A stretch of DNA of 58,241 nucleotides from positions 1 through 58,241 of the forward strand of contig JBBSGP010000019.1 in NCBI GenBank assembly GCA_038253885.1, in the 5' to 3' direction. The notes below the pieces were generated by a model, which worked only from the letters and a program-made list of their open reading frames with translations, was not told the origin of the DNA and did no database searches. Within the stretch, counting starts at the first letter, position 1. Each line of letters begins with the position of its first letter. The position numbers and the translations under genes were made by a program. This document shows, one piece after another, positions 7,398 through 15,380 of this stretch. This stretch comes from JALZAQ01 sp038253885 (lineage in GTDB: Bacteria > Gemmatimonadota > Gemmatimonadetes > Gemmatimonadales > Gemmatimonadaceae).

Positions 7398-8516
7398 ATG
7401 AGCCGATCAACCGTAGTGGGCGTTGCCCTGACCGTTGTCGCCATCCTGACCAGCGCCTCGGTGTTTGCGCCTACTTCCGGAGCGCAGACCACCTGTACGG
7501 CCGGACAGACGATGAGGTCGGGCGCGTGCATCAATCTCCCGGTCGGCGCCACGTGTTCGACCGGCGTCGCCAACGGCACTGGAGGATGCGTCGCGTCACC
7601 GTCTGTCACCTGCGCGGCGGGTCAGGCGATGACCGCCGGCGTATGTGTGAATCTGCCGACCGGCGCGGCGTGCCCGACCGGGGTCGCCAATGGCACCGGC
7701 GGGTGCGTGGCTTCGCAAACGGTCACCTGCGCGGCGGGTCAAACGATGAACGCCGGCGTCTGCGTCAATCTGCCCGTCGGCGCTGCGTGCTCGAGCGGAG
7801 TCGCCAATGGCACCGGCGGGTGCGTCGCTACGCCGACGCTCACCTGCGCGGCGGGTCAGACCGTCACGGCGGGTGCATGCATGAATCTGCCGGTCGGCGC
7901 GGGGTGCCCGACGGGAGTCGCCGATGGCACCGGCGGATGCATCGCGCCACCGCCGGTCACCTGCGCGGCGGGTCAGACCGTCAGAGCCGGCGGGTGCGTG
8001 AATCTGCCCGCTGGCGCCGGTTGCCCGACGGGAGCGGCCAATGGCACCGGCGGGTGCGTTGCGCCACCGCCGGTCACCTGCGCGGCGGGTCAGACCGTGA
8101 GGGCCGGAGCGTGCGTCAGTCTTCCCGCGGGCGCCGGGTGCCCGACCGGCGTCGCCGATGGAACCGGTGGATGCGTCAGGCCGAGGATGTCGTGTTCGGC
8201 GGGACAAACTCTGAAGCGCGGCACGTGCATCAATCTGCCAGCCGGGGCCGCGTGCCCCACTGGAGTCGCCACTGGTACCGGCGGATGCGTGGCGCCCCCG
8301 CCGGGCACCGGCGACTATTCCTCCCAGAACAGCTTCGAGGAGATCCCGATGACGGCGAGACCCGCAACTACACTTGACCGGGTCGCCGGTTGGGTGCATG
8401 GTGGCTCTCTTGCCATTCACCCCGACGTGGGAGAACCGCCATGCGTGCATCGCTCGGACTCTGTCTACTCGTCGCTCTCGCCAGCCCCGTCGTCGCGCAG
8501 CCGAATGCCGCGCTGA
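7398..8516 (+). CDS. Secreted Cys-rich protein with seven 39-residue repeats
   Basis: A signal peptide (residues 1-30, ending TSGAQ) precedes seven tandem repeats of about 39 residues. Each follows TCAAGQT...GxCVNLPxGAxCPTG then VANGTGGCVAPPPV and has four Cys. The spacing resembles small disulfide knots of EGF or TIL type, but I do not recognise a named family. Repeats 4-6 are the most alike, suggesting recent unit duplication. The last 70 residues are not repetitive, and the final 76 bases overlap the signal peptide of the next gene, so the native C-terminus may be damaged or the stop may be out of place. The role is probably extracellular or envelope-related; no function is assigned. Confidence 0.72.
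   Translation: MSRSTVVGVALTVVAILTSASVFAPTSGAQTTCTAGQTMRSGACINLPVGATCSTGVANGTGGCVASPSVTCAAGQAMTAGVCVNLPTGAACPTGVANGTGGCVASQTVTCAAGQTMNAGVCVNLPVGAACSSGVANGTGGCVATPTLTCAAGQTVTAGACMNLPVGAGCPTGVADGTGGCIAPPPVTCAAGQTVRAGGCVNLPAGAGCPTGAANGTGGCVAPPPVTCAAGQTVRAGACVSLPAGAGCPTGVADGTGGCVRPRMSCSAGQTLKRGTCINLPAGAACPTGVATGTGGCVAPPPGTGDYSSQNSFEEIPMTARPATTLDRVAGWVHGGSLAIHPDVGEPPCVHRSDSVYSSLSPAPSSRSRMPR
7491..8307 (+). repeat. Seven tandem repeats of about 117 bp inside a gene
   Basis: These are in-frame coding repeats of 38-39 codons, each starting near an ACCTGCGCGGCGGGTCA-like block. They are uninterrupted, with no spacers, so they are not CRISPR. Confidence 0.9.
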
Positions 8517-8857
8517 AGGCCGCGGATAAAGCTCGCACCGCCGCCCTGGATGACGGGAACGCAAAGGTGTGGGGGAAGTACACGACCGAAGATTTCCTGG
8601 TCATTGGAGCCGACGGGAGTGTGAAGACGAAACAGCAGCGGTTCGCAGAGATCGACGGCCACCCGAGAACGCAGAAAGCGACCGCGAGTGACGAGCGCTG
8701 GCGCGTCTATGGTGGGGCAGCGGTTCACACGTCCCTGTCCGAGATTGCCGGCGGCAAGCCCACCCGCAACACGGCAGTGTGGGTCAAGGATCACGGCACG
8801 TGGAAGACCGCCTCGGTCCAGCTCACCACCGTCGGAGAGACGCCTCCGGCCAAGTAG
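8441..8857 (+). CDS. Secreted DUF4440/NTF2-like protein
   Basis: A 138-residue protein with a clear Sec signal (MRASLGLCLLVALASPVVAQ) followed by a single SnoaL/NTF2-like cone fold of DUF4440 type: an N-terminal helix with KARTAALDDGNAKVWGKYTT, then EDFLVIGADG, the RFAEID helix and strands ending TWKTASVQLTTV. The ATG at 8441 has GGGAGA at a suitable distance and directly starts the signal. DUF4440 proteins are small ligand-binding or hydrolase-like domains of mostly unknown role. Several others lie in this window (29118, 31450, 47227). Confidence 0.82.
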   Translation: MRASLGLCLLVALASPVVAQPNAALKAADKARTAALDDGNAKVWGKYTTEDFLVIGADGSVKTKQQRFAEIDGHPRTQKATASDERWRVYGGAAVHTSLSEIAGGKPTRNTAVWVKDHGTWKTASVQLTTVGETPPAK

Positions 8858-8977
8858 GACACGCGCCGGCTTGTCACAAAGTGAGTAGTTACAATCATCG
8901 TTGACAACACGAACTGGAGGGCCTGGCACGCCGAGTCAAACAGGGCGAGCCCGGCCATCTACCCCATTCCTTGCCCT

Positions 8978-9955
8978 TCATGGCCTGACGGCCCACGCGA
9001 GACCGTCCGGCCGCTTGCCCGCAGCGATGCGACCGACCACCGAGAGCGACGCCACGTCGATCACCGCGACGTAGTCGTCGGGCGTGCACGCCACGTACAC
9101 TCGCGAACCGTCCGGTTGTATCACGATTCCCGCCGCGCCGCTCCCGACCGGCACCCGCTTCACGACACTCCGCGTCGCGGCGCGGAGCACCGTCACGTCG
9201 GGACCGCGCAGCGTCGAGACGAACGCCAGCGCCCCGTCGGGCGTGAACTTCAGGCGGTTGGCGCCCCGCACGTCAACGGCGAGTGTCTGCACGACGCGCT
9301 TGGTCGACAGATCGATGATGGTGATCGTGCCGTCCTGCGCGTTCGCGACCCACGCCTCCCGCCCATCGGGGGACACGTCAAAGCCCTCGGCGCCGCCGCC
9401 AGTCGGCACCACCGTCTCCTCCCAATCGACTCGGCGCTGCCCGCTGCGCTGCTCCATGATGGTCGCGCTCCCGGAGCCGATATTTGTCGTCACGATGAGC
9501 TTGCCGTCCGCGGAGACCGTGAGCATGTGGGTTCCATTCTGCCCCGTGCCCAACACCCAGTCCACCTTATCGGTCGACGGGTCGTAGCTGCCGATGGCCT
9601 TGGCCACTTCGGACGTGAACCAGAGCTTACCGCTGGCGAACACGAGTCCGTGCGGCCCACGCAGCGGACCGAGGTCGATCACGCGCAGCGGCGTCCGTGT
9701 CAGCAGGTCGACAACGGTGATCGTGTTGTACGCCCCGCCGCCGTAGTTGGAGATGTACGCCAGCTTGCCATCGGCTGACGCGACCACCTCGTGCGGGTCT
9801 GGTCCGGACGGGACCCTCGCCAGGACAGTGCGCGTCGCCGGGTCGACGATACTCAGAACGTGATCGCTCTTCGCCAACACGAGCAGCACGGGAGACGGTT
9901 GCGCTACAGCGCGTACCGGCGACGAACAGCATTTTCGCGAGGTGCCCGGCCTCAC
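8978..9955 (-). CDS. YncE-like beta-propeller protein, copy 2 without signal peptide
   Basis: A 325-residue protein nearly identical to copy 1 over the shared region and complete at its C-terminus, ending IAAGKRPDGLAWAVRP, with about seven propeller blades. The signal peptide is lost. Compared with copy 1 a two-base net deletion falls inside the leader, and upstream of about 9930 the sequences are unrelated. The open frame must therefore start at a GTG at 9955 with an Arg/Cys-rich leader that does not look exported. It may be a cytoplasmic or non-functional duplicate. It is convergent with the DUF4440 gene. Confidence 0.75.
   Translation of the reverse strand: MRPGTSRKCCSSPVRAVAQPSPVLLVLAKSDHVLSIVDPATRTVLARVPSGPDPHEVVASADGKLAYISNYGGGAYNTITVVDLLTRTPLRVIDLGPLRGPHGLVFASGKLWFTSEVAKAIGSYDPSTDKVDWVLGTGQNGTHMLTVSADGKLIVTTNIGSGSATIMEQRSGQRRVDWEETVVPTGGGAEGFDVSPDGREAWVANAQDGTITIIDLSTKRVVQTLAVDVRGANRLKFTPDGALAFVSTLRGPDVTVLRAATRSVVKRVPVGSGAAGIVIQPDGSRVYVACTPDDYVAVIDVASLSVVGRIAAGKRPDGLAWAVRP
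9267..9930. repeat. Long direct repeat, copy B (YncE gene segment)
   Basis: This is the partner of bases 1-666 in the same orientation, including the two-base gap near the right end. Recombination between the copies would remove or duplicate about 9.27 kb carrying the creatininase operon, the CocE-like hydrolase and the Cys-rich gene. Confidence 0.9.
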
Positions 9956-10034
9956 CGTGAAGCAGCTCGGCTAGCCTGGATCACCCGGTGCGTGCCGCAT
10001 TGGGCGCATCAAGCGAGGTGAGCGGAGTCCAGCC

Positions 10035-10197
10035 ATGAGCCCCGAGATCTCCGAGCGCTTCCTCGAGGAGGCGATCGAGTGCGGATTGCTCCAGTTCGGC
10101 CCGGACGCCCGCGTTGTGTCTGCTGTCGCGCGACACGGTGGACTTTGTGCTCGCCACGCAAGCGCTCGGGATGGCAGTTCTGCTTCACGGCCGCTGA
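10035..10197 (+). pseudogene. Fossil of type I restriction subunit HsdR N-terminus
   Basis: The ATG at 10035 begins MSPEISERFLEEAIECGLL then QFGPDA, which matches the opening of HsdR proteins (ISERAFEEAIE...GPDA). In a second frame the sequence continues CLLSRDTVDFVLATQALG, matching the CLxPRDxxDFVxATQPKEW block that follows about 30-60 residues later in HsdR. It stops at 10197. The pieces are adjacent but out of frame, so the intervening residues and everything C-terminal are gone. No HsdM or HsdS gene is nearby. It is a remnant of a lost restriction-modification system. Apart from this fragment I see nothing in 9956-10184. Confidence 0.7.
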
Positions 10198-10766
10198 TTC
10201 ACCATGAGATGCGCGTACGGCGATCCGGCCCACATGATCCACGTGCCTATCTTCTTCGGCTTGGCCGAGAGGCCGCTCGTCGCCGAGTCCACCGGCCAGA
10301 GGAGCATCCAGTGCGGCGGGGAGGCGACGAAATGCGTCGTCTTCGTCTCCCATGGATCGGTCGCGCTGATGTCGCTCCCCCCCTGCAGCATGTAGCCGAA
10401 GCCCGGGGCGTCGTTGGCAGGCTTCGCATCGTGCTTCATCCACGACGTCGCCCACTTCATCCCTTCCGCATCCATGCACATCGGATCGTTCCCCGGTGTG
10501 GTCGGATCATTCGGGAGGCAGGTCCATCCGTTGGAGCCGTGCCGGAGCTCGATCATGTTTCCGTTCGCGCCCGGCGCGAGCACGGTCGCGTCTTTCGCGA
10601 TGTTCGCCGGCGCCGCCGAGGTCGCGTTCCGGATCAGCGCCTCCTTCGACACCGATTTCGCCGCGCCGTGATGCTTCCCGGCCTTCGTGGTATCCTGCTG
10701 CGCCGCGGCCTGGTACGCGAGCACGACGAGAGAGAGCAGCAGCAGGGTCGAGCGAATGGGAGACAT
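10185..10766 (-). CDS. Conserved exported protein of unknown function
   Basis: A 193-residue protein with a signal peptide (MSPIRSTLLLLSLVVLAYQAAAQ). The mature part contains ALIRNATSAAPANIAKDATV, then a Gly/Cys-bearing core LRHGSNGWTCLPNDP and DPMCMDAEGMKW, and ends with PHWMLLWPVD and GTWIMWAGSPYAHLMVNQ. The two Cys probably form a disulfide. I recall similar short exported proteins annotated only as hypothetical and do not assign a function. The ATG at 10766 is chosen over the longer open frame because the signal peptide begins there. It stands alone. Confidence 0.75.
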   Translation of the reverse strand: MSPIRSTLLLLSLVVLAYQAAAQQDTTKAGKHHGAAKSVSKEALIRNATSAAPANIAKDATVLAPGANGNMIELRHGSNGWTCLPNDPTTPGNDPMCMDAEGMKWATSWMKHDAKPANDAPGFGYMLQGGSDISATDPWETKTTHFVASPPHWMLLWPVDSATSGLSAKPKKIGTWIMWAGSPYAHLMVNQRP

Positions 10767-10843
10767 GTCGCTACCTCCGTGTAGGGGTGATGTCCGTCCA
10801 GCCGTCCATGTAATGTCCCGTCCGGATGAGGAGGGGTCGTCCG

Positions 10844-11119
10844 TCAACTCTTGGTCGCCGCTTCAGGGTCGCGCGTGTATACCTCGGCCGTCCACGCGCG
10901 CTCGAACTGCACTCCCGCCGAGCGGTAGCTCTGCCGCACCGCCTCGGCGTCCGGAGCCTCGAACTCGCAAACCATACGCTTGTGGTCGGTCGAGAGGTAG
11001 GTCCGAAGCCACCGCGCGCCGTGCTGCTCGAGGCATCCATCCAGCCGCTTCGCTACGCGCGAGTGCTCGTCGTCCGATAGCGGCTGCTCCCAGCTCTGCT
11101 CTACGATCAGGTGTAACAT
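10844..11119 (-). CDS. DUF4242 (nickel-binding-like) small protein
   Basis: A 91-residue cytoplasmic protein of the DUF4242 family, whose members adopt a ferredoxin-like fold. Typical features are HLIVEQSW at the start, ARWLRTYLSTDHKRMVCEFE in the middle, and APDAEAVRQSYRSAGVQFER near the C-terminus. A structurally studied relative binds nickel; whether this one does cannot be told from sequence. It lies 77 bases upstream of the exported protein gene and could be co-transcribed with it. Confidence 0.82.
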   Translation of the reverse strand: MLHLIVEQSWEQPLSDDEHSRVAKRLDGCLEQHGARWLRTYLSTDHKRMVCEFEAPDAEAVRQSYRSAGVQFERAWTAEVYTRDPEAATKS

Positions 11120-11143
11120 GGGGAACTCCTGTGAGAGTATCGA

Positions 11144-11192
11144 TGTCGCGGAATCAGTGTCGCGGAATCAGCGCCGCGGAATCCGTGTCGCG
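11144..11192. repeat. 14-bp tandem repeat, about 3.5 units
   Basis: TGTCGCGGAATCAG occurs twice without a break (11144-11157, 11158-11171). It is followed by a unit with three changes (11172-11185) and a partial unit. It lies between the DUF4242 gene and the lipoprotein gene. Confidence 0.85.
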
Positions 11193-11212
11193 CGTGAGGG
11201 CGAGATCGCTCA

Positions 11213-11896
11213 TCACCTCTTGAAGATGAACCCGAACTGCTCCACTGCGCTTCCGGCCGGCCCCAGCACCGGGCCATAGGTGTGGCCATCGATGTGATAC
11301 GCACCCACGATGTGGAACTCGAACTCCCCAGCCAGGGCGCAGGCACTGACGGCGCCAGCGGTCGAGAGCGATCCCTCCGGCGTGATCGCCGAGATCGTGC
11401 CCTCCCCGCTAGCCGATGCGCGAAACACGTTCTGCGAGCCATCCGACGCGCCAATCGCTCCGAGACCGATCACGTTCGCGAAGGTAGGATCGAACCCGGG
11501 CGCCTTGAAGACCACCATCCAGACGGTGTAGAGCCCCTTCGGGACGAGTCCGATCACGCGGACCACCACGTGCGTGCCGCCACGGACGCAGCTCGCCGTG
11601 GCCGAGCCCTGCACGGCGTTGAACTCGCCGAGCGTGATCTGCTTCCCGTCGGGTGCGATGATGGGATTCCCGGCGCGAATCTCGTAAAGTGGCGTGCTTG
11701 CTGCCGCCGGCGCCAGGCCATTCGCGTCGGTGATGAAGAATGGGACATGAACGATGCTCCGGTTCTTCTGGCGAACTACGGCGCCCTGGTTCTCGAGCGC
11801 GGCACTGAGCCCGGCTGGCCGAGTGGGGCTGACCGGACCCGCGTCGCAGCCCACGGTCAATACCGTGCTCACGATCAGAATGCTCAGGGATCTCAT
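11213..11896 (-). CDS. Hypothetical lipoprotein
   Basis: A 227-residue protein that starts with a short lipoprotein signal whose lipobox region is TVLTVGCDAG. The mature part is beta-rich with a single repeated theme of Gly and Val (THVVVRVIGLVPKGLYTVWM, FEFHIVGAYHIDGHTYGP), resembling small secreted beta-sandwich proteins of the CHRD/allene-oxide-cyclase type. That resemblance is weak and no family is claimed. It is anchored to a membrane on the outside of the cytoplasm. The SARP/BTAD regulator ends 62 bases before its start on the same strand. Confidence 0.7.
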   Translation of the reverse strand: MRSLSILIVSTVLTVGCDAGPVSPTRPAGLSAALENQGAVVRQKNRSIVHVPFFITDANGLAPAAASTPLYEIRAGNPIIAPDGKQITLGEFNAVQGSATASCVRGGTHVVVRVIGLVPKGLYTVWMVVFKAPGFDPTFANVIGLGAIGASDGSQNVFRASASGEGTISAITPEGSLSTAGAVSACALAGEFEFHIVGAYHIDGHTYGPVLGPAGSAVEQFGFIFKR

Positions 11897-11957
11897 GTTG
11901 GCCTCCTGTGCCAGCCTGATGACGATGTGGCGAGCGACCGCTCGCGACTCCCCGAGA

Positions 11958-14900
11958 CTAGGTGCGCGTCGTTGGCTCCGGCGTTGGAGCCAGCGTTGGA
12001 ATTCTCATCTTGAGCATTGCCATCGCTTCACGAGCGCGCGATGCGGCCCGCGCGTTCACCGCGTAGGGCTCACTCGACTCCTCACACGCTGTGGCGGCGT
12101 ACTGGCGCGCCAGAGTGTCGTCTCCAGTCGCCAGAGCCACGCGTGACAGCACCGCACAGGCGAGCACGATGCCGCTCCGATGGGTCACCGCCTTCGCGGC
12201 CGAAAGAGCTTCGTTCGCCCGCTCGCGCGCACGGCCGGTGTCGCCGATACTCAGATCGAGCTCGGAGGCGGACGTGAGCAGGTACGCCAGCGCGATCTTG
12301 CTATCCAGCTCCCGCAGCGCACTCAGCGCCGCCTCCAGCCGCGGCACCGCCTCGCGCTCGCCCGACGCCAGGCCGGCGAGCGCCGCCAAACCACTCGCCA
12401 ATGGGCCATCGCTACCCTCGCCCAGCCTGGCGGCGATCGGCGCTGCCTCGGCGCAATGCCGGAGCAGGGCTTCGTATCGACCATGCTCCAGAGCAACCTG
12501 AGCCAATCGCACGAGGCAGTCGGTGGCGGGCCAATGCTCCTGGCGTCCGCGCGCCAATGCCACGGCGCGCGTCAACTCCTTCACCGCCGTATCGAGATCG
12601 CCCTCGTACTGCCCGATGATACCGAGTCCCCAGGGAATGTCGGTGAGCTCGATTCCGAGTCGCAACGCCCGCTCCCTCGCGCTGGTCAGAAGCTCGCGTG
12701 CTCGGGGGATTTCGCGGTCGATCGAGGCGAGACAGCGGCCGGAGTTGGCCATTGCGCGCGTCGCCGTTTCCGTGTCTCCAGCCTGCCCTGCCTCCACCGC
12801 GCGCAGCGTGTCCTCCCGGGCTTCATCCCAGTCCTCGCCATGATAGTGCACGTATGAGATCAGGTAGAATCCGATCTGAGCCTGGGCATGCAGCGAGAGA
12901 GTTTGCGCCTCCTGGATCACGCGTTCGAGCCGACTCAAGATCTCGGCCTCACTGCCGCGAGCGCCGCCAGCGTGTACGTAAACACGCATGAGCTCGATCT
13001 CGAGAATCAGGCGGTCCGGCGCAGGGAGCTCGGCGGCTGACACCAACCCCCGCTCCGCTAGCGCGCGCGCTTCCGCATTCGCGAATAGTCGCAGGCAACG
13101 CTCCCCCGCTCGCACCGCGGCCCGGGCCGCGAGCGCGGCATCGCCACCCAGCGCGGCGTGATGGGCGACGTCGCCAGCGACCGAGTGCGTCGCGTCGGCT
13201 ACCGACTCGAGAGTACGCGCGATCTGGAGATGAACGATCCGCGCCCGCGGCCCGGAGAGCCGGGCGTAGGCTACGCGCCGTACAACGTCGTGCGTGAAGT
13301 CGTAGGCGGCTCCACCCGAAACGGTACGCACCACGGCGGAGCGCTCCATTTCCTCGACTGCCGGCAGCAACTCTGCCGGCGCGATGGCGGCCACGCGGCC
13401 CAGGATCTCGGCGTCGAAGCTCCGGCCGAGCGCGGCTGCCCAGGCCACCAGGTCACGAGCCCGCTCACTGAGCTGGGCGAGATGATCCCCGATGAGCGCG
13501 TCGAGCGTCGCTGGCACGGCGCCAGCGCGCGCGGGAGCGCGCGCGAGCTCCATCGCGAAGAGCGGGTTGCCATCGCTCAACGAGGCTACCCGCGCCGAGT
13601 CGGCTCGTGGGTCCACGCTTGCCGCCAACGCGATGATCTCATCGCGCTGGAGCGGACCGAGTACGATCTCGCGCAATCGACCGTCGCGACGCATCGCCCG
13701 CACGAAGGCGGCGGCACCCGTATTCGCGTCCAGCGCGGGCTGCCGCGCGCTACAGGCGAGGATGATCCGGTCGCCAGCGCTGGCGCGAGCGACGAAGTGC
13801 AGCAGCGCCGCCGAGCCGCTGTCGAACCAGTGCAGATCGTCGAGCAGCACCACGAGGGGGGTGTGTTCGCGCGCGAGCTCGTGCAGCAACCTGGCCACCC
13901 GTTCGAAGAGCCGATTGCGGTCGCTTGGCTCTCGCGTCTCGCCTGTGGCCTCCGGTAGCAGGGGCGCGAGCTCGGCGCGGATCGCCTCGGGCAGCGAAGC
14001 GACGGCCGAGGAGTCAAGTGCGTCGATCCAGGATCCGTACGGCCGAACCATCTCCGCCTCGAACGCGCGACCAGCCAGCACCACGCCGTTCGCGGCCCGT
14101 ACGCGTTCGCCGAGCTCCTCGAGCAACCGTGTCTTGCCGATGCCGGGCTCGCCGGTCACGAGCAGGACGTCGCACGCGCGATTCGCGCCACGGGCGCTCA
14201 CGAGCCGGTCGAGCAGTGTACACTCTGCCGCGCGGCCGATCAGTCGCGACGGGGGCGAGACTACTGAGTGCCCGGCCGGCGGTGAGGGGGCCCGCGTCGC
14301 AATCGCACTCCTCGAGCCGAGCGAGCGTCGCGCTCGCTCGAGCACGTCCGACGGGCCACGGCAGAGCTCCTGCTTGAGGATTCGGCAGCAGTTGTCGTAC
14401 TGCTCGTGCGCGTCCCGAACCCGGCCCAGCGCGCCCAGCAGCGTGATCAGTGCCGCGTGGGCGTCCTCGGCGAGAGGATCGATCGCGAGTCGTTCGCGGG
14501 CGAATGGGATCGCCTCATTCGGTGTGTCGCGCAACCGCTCGGTGAGCGTGCTGAGGGTGAGCACCTGAAGTGAGCGCGAGGCTTCGCGCTCGGCGGCGAG
14601 CCAACTGGCGAACTCGTACGCGTCGGGAAGTTGCAGCCCCTCAAGAAAGGCGCCGCGAAAATGCGCCGCGGCGGAGCGAAGCGTGTCGATACTCGCCACG
14701 GAGGGCCGGCCGCCGAGCGCCTCGCGCACGGCATGAAGATCCACCGAAGCACCCTTCGGCTCGAACCAGACCCGCTCGTGATCGGTGACGACGCGCTGGG
14801 CGTCGCGGTCGAGCAATGGCCGGATCTTGGTCAGGCTCCAGCGAAGCTCGGCACGTGGGTCGCCCGGGCCGTCCCAGAGCAGGTCACAGAGCCGCTCGCG

Positions 14901-15053
14901 GAGCAGCGGTCGCGAAGTGGTGACGAGGTAGCCGAGCAGGGCGCGGCTCTTCCGGGAGCGAGGAAGTGGCTGCGCTTCACCGTTCCGGAGCACATCGAGC
15001 GGCCCGAGGAGCCGGATCTCCAGTGTCGTCGTGCTCACTGCTGCCCCTGTCAC
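11958..15053 (-). CDS. SARP/BTAD transcriptional regulator with AAA ATPase and TPR-like domains
   Basis: A 1031-residue protein with an OmpR-type winged helix (residues about 10-100, LEIRLLGPLDVLRNG and SRKSRALLGYL), a bacterial transcriptional activator BTAD domain (about 105-250, ending HEQYDNCCRILKQEL), and an AAA_16 NTPase with Walker A GEPGIGKT near 300 and Walker B VVLLDDLHW near 404. A long helical TPR-like C-terminus runs from about 640 to 1020. This is the AfsR-like layout; a C-terminal LuxR helix-turn-helix is absent. It should be an ATP-controlled activator. Its targets are unknown, but the lipoprotein gene just downstream and the ADOP permease upstream are candidates. ATG at 15053; a GTG six codons in is possible. 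Confidence 0.88.
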   Translation of the reverse strand: MTGAAVSTTTLEIRLLGPLDVLRNGEAQPLPRSRKSRALLGYLVTTSRPLLRERLCDLLWDGPGDPRAELRWSLTKIRPLLDRDAQRVVTDHERVWFEPKGASVDLHAVREALGGRPSVASIDTLRSAAAHFRGAFLEGLQLPDAYEFASWLAAEREASRSLQVLTLSTLTERLRDTPNEAIPFARERLAIDPLAEDAHAALITLLGALGRVRDAHEQYDNCCRILKQELCRGPSDVLERARRSLGSRSAIATRAPSPPAGHSVVSPPSRLIGRAAECTLLDRLVSARGANRACDVLLVTGEPGIGKTRLLEELGERVRAANGVVLAGRAFEAEMVRPYGSWIDALDSSAVASLPEAIRAELAPLLPEATGETREPSDRNRLFERVARLLHELAREHTPLVVLLDDLHWFDSGSAALLHFVARASAGDRIILACSARQPALDANTGAAAFVRAMRRDGRLREIVLGPLQRDEIIALAASVDPRADSARVASLSDGNPLFAMELARAPARAGAVPATLDALIGDHLAQLSERARDLVAWAAALGRSFDAEILGRVAAIAPAELLPAVEEMERSAVVRTVSGGAAYDFTHDVVRRVAYARLSGPRARIVHLQIARTLESVADATHSVAGDVAHHAALGGDAALAARAAVRAGERCLRLFANAEARALAERGLVSAAELPAPDRLILEIELMRVYVHAGGARGSEAEILSRLERVIQEAQTLSLHAQAQIGFYLISYVHYHGEDWDEAREDTLRAVEAGQAGDTETATRAMANSGRCLASIDREIPRARELLTSARERALRLGIELTDIPWGLGIIGQYEGDLDTAVKELTRAVALARGRQEHWPATDCLVRLAQVALEHGRYEALLRHCAEAAPIAARLGEGSDGPLASGLAALAGLASGEREAVPRLEAALSALRELDSKIALAYLLTSASELDLSIGDTGRARERANEALSAAKAVTHRSGIVLACAVLSRVALATGDDTLARQYAATACEESSEPYAVNARAASRAREAMAMLKMRIPTLAPTPEPTTRT

Positions 15054-15166
15054 TAAACACCGATCGCCGAGCCCAAGCTAGGTGCCGCGCACTCGGCTGT
15101 CCACCACGGCTCCGGCTTCCGGCCGGGATTCCACCTGGAAGCACGCTCAGCGCCACGCACCTTCAT

Positions 15167-15243
15167 CTGTCATACCGAGCGACGCGAGGAATCTGCACCT
15201 GGGGTGAAGTGCAGATCTCTCCCTGATGCGCTCGAGATGACAG
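15167..15243. repeat. Palindromic dispersed-repeat-like element (77 bp)
   Basis: The left arm begins CTGTCATACCGAGCGACGCG and reaches ATCTGCAC. The right arm GTGCAGATCT...GCGCTCGAGATGACAG is its imperfect inverse, with a short loop. The GTCAT-CCGAGCG-GCGAGG-ATCT wording is that of known short palindromic repeats scattered in many environmental bacterial genomes. The rest of 15054-15380 holds no gene. Confidence 0.65.
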
Positions 15244-15380
15244 CGGGCGGCCCGCCCATTGACTTGACCGGCTCGCCGCCGGCAATGTCTCCGCTCTGAC
15301 TGAGTAGCCCGCCAGGCCGAGACGAGGAGAGGAGCGATGCGTTGCTGACCGCGGTTGAGCCGGTCACGTCCGTCACGTCA

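Noticed and set aside
7491..8307. CRISPR-like periodicity
   Set aside because: Repeats are contiguous, 117 bp, in frame and Cys-rich; there are no spacers.
10198..10784. Continuation of the plus-strand frame that begins at 10035
   Set aside because: Beyond the HsdR fossil it is antisense to the exported protein gene at 10185-10766 and looks random.
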